Shown: positions 12,001 through 22,761 of the stretch, in pieces | How positions within the stretch are numbered: the stretch's first letter is position 1 | How the letters are laid out: each line of letters begins with the position of its first letter | Origin: Enoplolaimus lenunculus | Lineage: Eukaryota > Nematoda > Enoplea > Enoplida > Thoracostomopsidae | Direction of reading: 5' to 3' | Assembly: GCA_030248215.1 (NCBI GenBank) | Contig: JASANG010003123.1 | Coordinates: 62,001 to 126,000, forward strand | Length of the DNA stretch: 64,000 nt | Made by a program: the position numbers and the translations under genes | The notes under the pieces: model-generated | The model's input: the letters and a program-made list of their open reading frames with translations, nothing else | Database searches by the model: none | Told to the model about the DNA's origin: nothing

Positions 12001-15000
12001 AGCAGTCGGAATAAATTGTCTATAAACCTTCAAGACCGATAATTAAATAGTTAGCTAATAGCAGGGTTCCAAACGGAACTAGATTTTGCACGTAACAACT
12101 CGGAATATTTACTAAGAAAAAACCAAAGAATAATTGCAAATGAACGAAACAAAACGAAACAATCAACATCTAAGTTCAATCATCTTAAAATCTCGTAACC
12201 GAAAAATCATAATTCCGGCAGCGGAACAGCAGTCAGCCGGAATCGGAATCGGAAGTCAAATTTTGGCGGAATTTTAGCCGGAATCGGAATTCCGATGGAA
12301 CCCTGGCTAATAGCTAATTTGTATATTAGCTTAATTAGTTAAGCTAAAATTAGAACTTTTATATTATTTCACTGATTATTTGGGTTACAAGCAATCATAT
12401 TCATTACTAAACGGTATTTGGGTGTGAGAAATAAATTAGGACTTTTTAAATAATTTCACAATTATCTTCGAGCTTCGCTCAATACATGCAGTTCTACTAC
12501 GACTGGTTTTATGGCTGGCTTCGCTCGCGAGCTTCTTTACCACGGTTTACGTTTGTTTCACTCTTAGTCATCTAGGTATATGGTTTACATGATAGTTTTG
12601 CGGAAATATTTTTAGATTACCTTCCCGTTTATAATTTTCACGATCTGCATCTGGGTCCATCAGTTTGGCAAAAGCGTCAGACCTGGGCTATGAATATGGT
12701 GTGAAAATGTATTTTTTGCGAAAATAGCAGTATATTGCTAGACAAACCTGTTGTTGTTTAAAAATGAAGCGCTGAGTCGAACAAAACTTTGTTATTTGAT
12801 ATACTGTATGTAACGTAAAAATCAGTTTAAATATATACATGATTTATAACGTTTACACGAGACCGGAACACCAAAATTTTCGTTACCTCTTCAAGTCTCA
12901 TGGAGTCAAGTAAAGATTGCACTAAAACATTGGCCCCGGTTAGTTCCTGCAAATCAATCGCCCCCAGGGCATAATTGCTCATATTTTTTCGCTCTATCTA
13001 TTTAATATCCTGCTCTGATAAATACTTGCTATCCGGTTACAGCTCCAGTATCCAGCAAATTATTATCCGGTAGCGCCCTGGTCCGTGTAGCTCTCCTTCT
13101 ATTACATGCGTTTCAGTCTTCTGCATCAGCGGAACCAACTGGTCGTGCACTGACTCGACGCAGTGCTGCAAATATACCAAATTCGGGCAACTATTCAAAA
13201 CAAAGAAAACAGCCGTTGCCGGAAACAACTGCGACGGCGCGTCAACGACCGCAACGGTCGCTCCAGTCAGCGGCTATGAGCAGAAACGAATCGGACGCCG
13301 ACGAAGTCGGAGAAGAGCCGGTTCGGTCTCGTCGGCCAGGACAAGGGTAAGGGAATTGTTATTGTAATGACTATGTTCTGTTAACATATTTCAGCGGACC
13401 AGTATGTTTTCTTGTATTCATATTACTTGTAGGTCCAAACTTATGGCATATAGAGATTAAAGAACCGCTGTAGCGACAATTTGAATGGTTGCGTAGCTCA
13501 GTGGTTGCTGCAGCGGACCACTTATTATAACGACTGTGTGCTGGTAACATTTTTCAGCGGACCATTATGTATTCTTGTATCCATATTACTTGTAGTTCCA
13601 AACGTATGACATATAAAGGTTAGAGAACCAACGTAGCGACATTTTACATGGTTGCGTAGCTCAGTGGTTGCTGATGATGATGATGATGATAGCCCTCTTT
13701 GAAGCTTCCTTCCTATATTTGGTATCCCAGATGCTTGGCGACGGCAACTGGGTCTGTCCGCAGAGATTCTTCCGTTAGGTTTGTTGGTTTTGCTGCGCAG
13801 TTAAAGATATGGGCGGTATTATGTGGCCCGACGTTGCAATCTGGGCAGACGTCGACGATCTGATTATTGATCCTTGCCAGGTACGAGTTCAGATGTCTGC
13901 TGTAGCCGGATCTTAGTTGTGCGAGGTGGGTTCTCACTTGACGGGGAAGAGATTCTTCAGTTGAGCAGATCGGCGGAGGATATCCCCCCAGGACGAGATT
14001 CTGCTTATACCCGTGTTTTGCGCTCTCCACAGCAGAAGAATGGAGTGACTTAATCCCGGCCTTGAGATTTTCATCATCGAGACGACCCCCCGGGGGCAGC
14101 AGGTGAGTATATTCAGCAGAGTGTTTGTACCAAACCGTAGGTTTCATATTTGGTCTTGCTGGAACTTGTTTGATACAACTGTCATGGCATGGGTGTGCGG
14201 GGTGGTGGCTGGAGAATGCGAACTGGCGGGCAATAAGCTGGTTGTGCTTCTTTACGGGCAGTTCTTTGGCCTCGCGATGAAGGTCATCGATGTCGGTCAT
14301 TTGCATGCATCCGATGGCAATGCGCAGTGCAGTATTCTGCGATCTTTGTAGGCGTGTCCAGTGTGTTTCCGTGAGGATTGGTTCCCAGACGGGACAACAG
14401 TAGCTTAGAATCGATCTGCTAATAGCTCTGTATGACAGTAACAGGGTTTCCTTGTCGCTTCCCCAAGTCGATCCGGCCAACGCTTTGAGAATGGAATTGC
14501 GCTGCTGAACACGTGCTGAGAGAATCTTACAATGGGCACCGAAGCACATCATCGTGTCGAGGGTTACGCCCAGCAGTTTCGGGTTTTTGACTAATGGGAG
14601 CAGATGGCCTTTGAAGTTTATTTGGGGGTGTATTTTCGCCTGCGCCGTTTGCGGGGTGAACAGCGTCACTGACGATTTGCTGGTCGAGACAGTTAGTTTT
14701 CGACTGTCAAAGAATTCGGCCACTCTTGGTATGTATGCGTTTAGCTTGTCTTCGAGATCGGCGATCACAGAACCAGAAGTGTATATAGTAACATCATCCG
14801 CATAGCTAACAACTTTTACATTGGCCGGGGGTGTTGGAAGGTCGGCCATGTAAAGATTGAATAGGCTGGGTGAGAGAACCCCACATTGTACCACACCATA
14901 TTGAACCGCACGGGCTGACGATAGCTGGTTGCGAAACAGGACTTTCGCTTGACGGCCTCGAATATAGTTGATGACCCATCGACGAGCGCTTGAAGGGGCG

Positions 15001-18000
15001 GGTAGACGGAGTATCAGATCTGTCAGCGAGTCATGATCTACAGTATCGAATGCAGCGGTTAGGTCGACGGCAACCAGAACTGTGCGATAAGCCAGTCTTT
15101 GTTGATTAAAGCCGTTGGCTATATCGGCAACAATATTGGCAAGAGCTGTAGTCGTTGAGTGATTCTTCCGGAATCCATGCTGCGAGGGTTGAAGTGGCAG
15201 ACGTTTCACCAATAGCGGGAGCAGAAGCTTTTCCATGATCTTAGCGGTATTGCACAGTAAGCTGATTGGTCTCCAGTTCTCTCCTGCTGTTGCGTCTTTT
15301 CCGGGTTTAGGTAGAGGTATGATCACTGACTTCTTCCATACACTGGGAATGATGGACGTTTTGATCAGCGGACCGGTAATTCGTACAGTTCTGTTGGTTC
15401 GAATTCCACTGCTACGGCAGCAAAATTTTCACGGCGGGTCTATGTGGAGCAACATTAAGTCCCATTCACACTTTCAAGTTTTTGACAGCATGGTGCGACC
15501 GAATATTAATTTACCGGACACGGATATTGAGAGTGCTCAAGGTTTTCGCCTGTTGTAAAGTACATAATTGCTGCTGATAAACTGACATTATTTAGCGCAA
15601 AAATGCCATGTTCAAAGTAGCTGAAAATATATCAAAACTTGCACATGTAAACTTACCCTTAAATGTAATCGCAGCAAGTTGTTAAAGACGCCCTCCAGTA
15701 AAAAGCAGTTCTGTGATATTCGGCACTACAACTGTAAATATGCATTAGGTTTATACCGGAACCGGATACGAATAACACGTTTTGTCAGATCTTAGTCCGT
15801 AACCGTATATCCGGTGGCACCCTGTTTGACAGTGCAAATTTATAGCTGCAACTTGCGCGGGCAAGTTTTTCCACTGAACATCTACAGTTCTGCAATGTGC
15901 AGACGCAAGTTTTAGGTGCAAAAACTTTTGATTGAATGGGCTTTTAAGTTTACAATAATTTTCAGAACTTGGCGCGGTGATCTCCAGCAAGCGGCATCTG
16001 CAGCCCCGCACAGAAGCAGTAGTTCCAGTCCAGCGAAATCGAAGACATCCAGAAAAAAGACATCATCACAACAACCGCAACAACACGCTTCACCCACTAC
16101 ATCACGTGTAGGTCCACTTGCTGGGCCCCAAGACCCGTACGATATAATGGAAGATTTTGAAGACACGGAACGCAACGCTCCACTGGCACCGTTAAAGTAT
16201 TTACACGTCTCTCGGCAATCGTTTGGCGATATTAAGTTCACAAAACCAACATCTGATTCTACTCATGGGTAATGGTTGGCGTGAAACAAGTTGGCTGGGT
16301 TTCTGAAATCTTACTTAAGTAATTACTTAAGTCGCCGACATAAGAGAATATTTAAATTTTCGAGCCACTGACATAACAAGAAAGTAGTAGATTTCATTTA
16401 TATTGAGGAGAGATCGATAGTCTACTATTTCAATTTGACTAAGGTTAGTATGGCTAAATGGTAAATTTGTAATTATCAAATTTAGTCAGCGACTAAAGTA
16501 TTTACTTAATTGAAGTACACTTTTAAAAATGACAAAATGGTTAAGTAATTACGCAGCACGTACTTAAGTACTAAATCGACGTAATTGATCGTATCATGTT
16601 TGAAACTGTAAATTTGTAAGTATGCATAAATGTTAAAAGTCGCATAAAAGTGTTTACCTTAGTAGCGCATTTTAAGAAGTTACCCGTTCCAACTTCTACC
16701 ATTTCTATACCACAAAGTGACAAAGGCATATTGTTATGCTGGATCCGCATAGCTTACGGAGGACGTTGCAATAATATTTCATATTATGTTACAGGCGAAA
16801 GTATTCTCATTTGGGACGTTCAAAAGATAGAACGGTGCGTTTGAAGATGATATTCTGGACATTTTTGTTAGATTAATTCCACAAAATATCAATGACAGAT
16901 TCGGCAACGTTTTGCCGTAGTCAAAAATTTAATACATATTTCAAGAAAATGTAAACTTTAAAGCACTAATTTAATAGCCACTTCCTGTAATTTGCTGTTG
17001 ATTGTGTTTTACAAGAATTTACTGTAAAAAACTACTTCTTATTCCAGTTATATGCCGTCCGTGACGGGTGTTTTCTATTTCAGTCGTCTGGCCAAACGGC
17101 ATTAACTACTACACCTGTTATGCATCGAATATCAAGGATTCCGACAAGTGCAAGTCCAACAAGTAACCGAGGTGACAACAAAATTGAAGGGGACAGGCGT
17201 GTTATTTCAGCAAGGTAGGTTATGGTGTAGCACCTTCAACCTTACGGATGTAATTGAGAACACGGCAGACAATACTGAGACAACTGAAAATGAAAATGAG
17301 AGACCCAATTTGTATTAAGGAAAACGGAAGATGTAATTGGGAATGCCAACTTATAATTGAGAAAACCGAAGAGGTAAATCGAGGAACTCGGTATGTAATT
17401 GAGAATCCGAAGATGTAATTGATTACCCCAATTTGTAATTGGACTGAAAATGAAATTGGGAAAACCGAATATATGGTTGAGAAAACCAAATATGTAGTTG
17501 AGAAAACCGAAGATGAAACTGAGAAAACCCAAGTTGTTAATGAGAAAACCGACGATGTATTGAGAAATTGGGTAGTGGAAAATTAGTTAGAAACTTTTCT
17601 AGTACCTCTTGTTTTATTTCATTTTCTGGTATGCTGTTACACAGATAACGTATTGAACACAAGAAATAACAGTTTAGCGTGCTAATTAAAATCAATTGTG
17701 TTCTGGCAGTTTACTAGTAACTCAAAGCATCAGGGTGATAGTGCAATCAGAGGTTCGCCTCCTGATCTGAATTTTTAATGTAATTATTCGTTTTTATGTA
17801 AAAGATATTTCCTTAATTACATCTCCTATTTAGTTAATTTCCCATTTACATCCTCTGTTTTGTTATTTCGCAATCGGTTTTTTCAGTATCTTTTTCACAG
17901 TTCTCGAGTACATCATAACAAGGTATAAACGATTTGAAGTTTGTTGTTCGTGATCGATTTGATTCAGGGATTTTGCGTGTTATGTCTAAATACAGTCAGT

Positions 18001-21000
18001 TTGTTATTTGTTTTCAGAAAGTCAACAGTTCCAAGATCCAAAGGTAAGTTATTATTAATTTCGGACCGGGTTTGAATGTTTCAGTGTGTAAGTAGCAGGG
18101 TTCAACTGGAATTCCTGTTCCGGCCGGAATTCCGGCAAAAATTCAATTCGTGTACCTGTTCTCAATCAAAGTTGCAGGAACTGAAAGGGTTCAACTGGAA
18201 TTCCTGTTCCGGCCGGAATTCCTGCAAAAATTCAATTCGTGTACCTGTTCTCAATCAAAGTTGCAGGAACTGAATTTTTACAGTTTTGCGGCAAATTATA
18301 CCTGATCATTTAAATATTAAAAACTTTATCTTTAAAAAAAATTGTTATTTCGAAATGAGTGTTTCCAATTACTTTGATTCCGCTATTAAACTGCTTCTGA
18401 TGCGTTTTCGCACAAATTCCGCTTCATGTTCCGGTTCCTGCAAAGAAATTCAATTCCTGTTTCTGTTGCGGCAAAATTTAGTTCCTCTTACATAAAATCG
18501 AATTAATCCTGTTTGATTTAGTGATGCGATTCATGTGATCGAAATAACATTTTGTGTGGTGCTATGCATATCGTCTAGCACCGTATGTCAAAAAATTTCC
18601 AACTATAAACAGGTTTGCGTACGGGGCCGTACGATGTCGCAGATGGTGTTGGAAGGCATTAAAATTATAATTGTTAAAAGTGTTGTCAACATCCGGCTCA
18701 AGTACTTTGACTTGCCGGTTGTTTTTTAAACTTCAAAAAATTTAAACCAGCCATTGTATTTATGCCCAGTACAACGGAACTGATTGACTTACTTTTACAT
18801 ATTTTCGGTCATAGATGCCTTGTAAAAGTTTGCATGTGCTTGTGTACGTTCACACTCATTAAAGTATAGAATAATGGAATCGGTCGCACCCCACAATGCT
18901 CGCCACCCTTAACACAACGCTGTATGCTATACTTTTAAAAAAATTTATGTTGTTCGCCTACGTACATCGCTGCATGACAAGCATAGCGTTACCATAATAT
19001 TTCCAGGACGAAAATCGACCACTGCAGTAACTGCTATGTTTTCCGACATCGAAACAAACGAAAGACGTGATGATGAAAGTGACAATGGATGCAGTGATGA
19101 CAATATAGCAGAAGATACTTCATCTTATGGTAAGAGGTTATGCAAGTACAAGACGGCTTTGTGGATACCTGACTTTCTTCAGGTTTGCGTAACATTTTAT
19201 TGGCGATTCTCAACGCTTTCATTTCCTTTTTGCTAACAACGTTTTGTAGTGTTTACTCCAGGAAGACTTAGTTCTAAGATAAGTTATGGGGGTCCACCTG
19301 AACTTCACTGCTATGTCGAGGTATAAGTAATAATAGTAATTTTGTAAATGTGTAGAAAATTATAAATTTATTTGAATGGCAATTTTATATATACATCGTG
19401 TGTTCCTTTTGTAGATGAGTACGTGAAAGCCACATCGTCGAAGCGGGATAAACCAAAAACAGTCAAATACTTGGTTGAGGCGGAAGAGGAACGACTTGTA
19501 CCCAAGAAAACGCCGAAGTCGACGACTCCTGTTTCGACTACGAAACGAGAATGGTCAGAACAAAGATTGACTAAACGGTAAGTCTGTGCAACAATTGCGT
19601 AAATCGGTTGTTTTGTCTCTATTCAGTTCCATTATATCTGCTAGATCTGCTAGTAGCCACGGTCCACAGAATCCTGCAAACCACAGATCCCTAAAGCTTA
19701 ATTACTTATTGGGATTTCAACTAAGACACAGTTCAGCACCCTTAACCCAGATCTACCCAAGTCAGACGACTTGAATGGCGCCGCAATATTTGGGTTGCTT
19801 GTATGTCATTATCAAGTGAAATAAGCATACTTTTTAGGATTGTGCAATATGAACCATTTTTCTAGGAAACGACCGGATCCAAAATTTTGCATTTACCGGA
19901 TCCGGATCTTAAAATTCAGATCCGGCCCGGATCCGCATCCGCATCTTATTAGCTGGATAATTTTTCAATACCTAATGTATATAAAATAGAAAAAGTTCAA
20001 CTGATTCTTTCGCAAAATTAGTCAACAAAACTTACAGCAACTAAAAGAAGAAGTCTTTGAAATTTTTATTATTGTTTTTCTTCCGCAACAACACTGGTCT
20101 CCACGTGGATGTCATTAACATCATTTTCGTCTAGGCACTTTGGAGCAGGAACCAACAACACGAAGGTTGTGTTTCAAAAACAGCAACTTTTTTAAGTTTT
20201 CTGGCTGCAGGCGAGTTCGCGTTCCTCTTATTGCAATCACGCATTTTATGGTGAATTTTAGCCTCACGTTTTGAAATACGTTTGTACTACTGCTACAACC
20301 ATTTGTTTTATAATATCCACTGTTTTGCTAAATTTCACTGCACTTTTAAGTATATATAAGTATAAGTATTTGCCAAGCAGTTTGTATCACTAGCTATGAA
20401 ACTTGCAAATACATACTTTTATATTCAATTTGTTACACAGGTATTTCGTATAGACATTCCAACAAAACATGAATGCTCACACAGTGCTTATTAGATTACG
20501 TACGCATAGTTGAAATACATGCACCAATTTTGGTATGTTTATGTTTGTATATCAAATTTCGGATCCGGAGATCCGGTAGTTTATTTTTCCGGAACCAAAT
20601 TCGGATCCGGATCTTAAAAACTGCAGAGATCCGGCCCGGATCCGGTCGATCCCTACATTTTACATTGACTTTTTATACTGTCAGTTTAAACTGACATCAG
20701 GAGGATCTGGGACCATGTTCCAGCGAAACTTTTACAAGAACTACGGCTATGTGAAACACAAAAAACAATGTTAAAATGCATTGTTTTCCGCGATTTTTCT
20801 GTTTAGCTGGATTTTGGACAACATTGAAAACATTAAAATGGCACAAAATGGAGCTCGACAACGCATTTTCGTAATAAATATATTATATTTCTTCTATAAA
20901 ATCCTGCGCATCGTTTTGGGTCTTTAGTACTAATCAAATTGGGTTCTAATCCACTTTAAACAATGTAAACACCCTAGTTTGGCAAGCATTTTGCGGAACA

Positions 21001-22761
21001 TTGCATTCAATGCACTTAGAAATACCAGTGACAACGTAATTGCTGAATTTTCAATCGTAGTTCAAAGGTGTGCAATGTCCTGGCTTCTCCACAGCTTGAA
21101 AATTTCTGCCGGGGGGCGTTTCCGGGGGGCAGCTAATTTTGCAGGGGGCAGATGATCTGGGGGGCAGGCTTAAAATTTAACAAGCCGACTTTTTGGACCA
21201 TTTTTTTATTCTAGATCGTGTTTCCAACTCAACTGAAGATTACTCATCGCTCAACATGACCAAAATTCCCCGCAAACGCTAATAACAATAATTTTAACTA
21301 ATATTACTGACAACTTTACCAGAAGTTGAAAGAAGCACAATTATATAAAATATAGATAATCTATAATTGAAACTGTGATTAACATATATTTTATATATTA
21401 GTCACAGCTTCAATTTATTATAAGGCTCAGGCGTGTTGAACTTGTTGCTGCAAGGTACTTTCGAATGCTGTATGCCCTGAAACGGCCTTTATATAATGGT
21501 GCTTTTTTCAGTTCATTATTGAATTTTTACTAGTTACTACCGGTATTTGTAACGCTATAAAAATTATGAGTACTCAGCGTAATATAAAATCACATTTTGC
21601 CGAATGTCCGCCTCAAAAAAGTCCAGGTCTTTATGTTTTAACATTGAAAATTTTGGCTTAGAAAAGTCCTGGGGGCCCCCAGCAAAAAATTTGCTGGGGG
21701 CGGCCGAAAATTCGCCCGGGGGGCGGCAAAATTTTCGCCGGGGGGGGGAAATGAAAATTTCGAAAAGTGGTGGCCCCCCGCTGTGGAGAAGCCAGATGTC
21801 ATACGTATTTACTATGGCATATTTCTGCAGCAAAGTTCAGCTCTTGTGTACTCGCAAGCTTAAATTAAATAATATGATAGTGAACCAACAGTGGTTTTTA
21901 ATCCCATGTTCAGTCATTTATTTCATAAATTTTCAATTTCAAAGGCAGAAACATGTTATCCATAGGACATCTAGGCAACTGTGTTCTCTGTCACTAAGGT
22001 GTACTCTGGATTAGATTAAAGAGTACGACAGCACATACCCTAATGCTTATTTTAGTAGAAGGCGCATACTAAAAATATGTTTGCACATGAAAATTTGTCA
22101 TTTTCTGTTGATGAAAAAACCTGTACTCACATCTTGCTGATGATGTCAGTTTAAACTGACGCTACCGAAAAGTGTCATTCAAAGCGAAATCATTTTACAG
22201 CTGTGAAATTTTGCTGTGTCGATAACGTTACAGTTCCTACTAGTTGCTTTCGGACATTTTTTATGCCAAAGAAGCACGATGCTGGTGATAGGAAACCAAA
22301 CAACAAATGCGCAGATGCAGCTAACAACACAAACCCGTGCAGTAATCAAGAACAACGCATAATGAAAGTGATCATATCAATAGAGTTTGGATGAGTTTTA
22401 CAACTTCAAAGATATAGACCTTTTTTCTACCGTCAGTTTAAACTGACATCAGCAAGATATGGGTTTACCATGGATTAATGTAGCTAGATTTAACGGAACA
22501 ATTACTTCCCTCATTCTGTCGGGTTGTGAATGTTCTTATTTCTATATACTAAACAGAGTCTGCCGTTTTATCTGTAGTTCATTCCGCGCATTATTGTTTA
22601 ATTATTCATTGCTCGCACAATTTGTTTTAGTGAAACTGTTCGTGTTAGCTATGAGCCAAAGATAAAGAGACCTAATGTCGAATACGATTTACCGAAGACC
22701 GCTAAAGATCAGTTGGTTGCTGACTATCCTAGCGAGACTACAGATGGTCCTCTTCAACCAG
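9044..22761 (+). CDS. TP53BP1: Exons coding the disordered N-terminal region of the TP53BP1 homologue
   Basis: Thirteen exons code about 682 residues with no recognisable fold. They are rich in Ser, Asp/Glu, Lys/Arg and Gly, for example ADSSDEGRSADS, KKRGGNPHGNAKKERSA and ARTLRQRKPVSSS. Arg-rich patches such as TARQRPQRS may stand in for the GAR and nuclear-localisation motifs of vertebrate 53BP1, but this is not demonstrable here. Two exons are very short (40 nt at 16795, 26 nt at 18018). The 22649 exon (YEPKIKRPNVEYDL...) leads directly into Tudor 1. The start of exon 10629 could instead be 10623, which adds two residues in frame. Confidence 0.75.

Noticed and set aside
13487-13510. tRNA gene suggested by TAGCTCAGTGGTTG
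   Set aside because: No box B, no anticodon arm and no acceptor-stem pairing follow; a SINE or duplicated relic fits better.
17220-17532. Phe/Ile-rich open frames on the - strand
   Set aside because: They come from the ~20-bp minisatellite unit.
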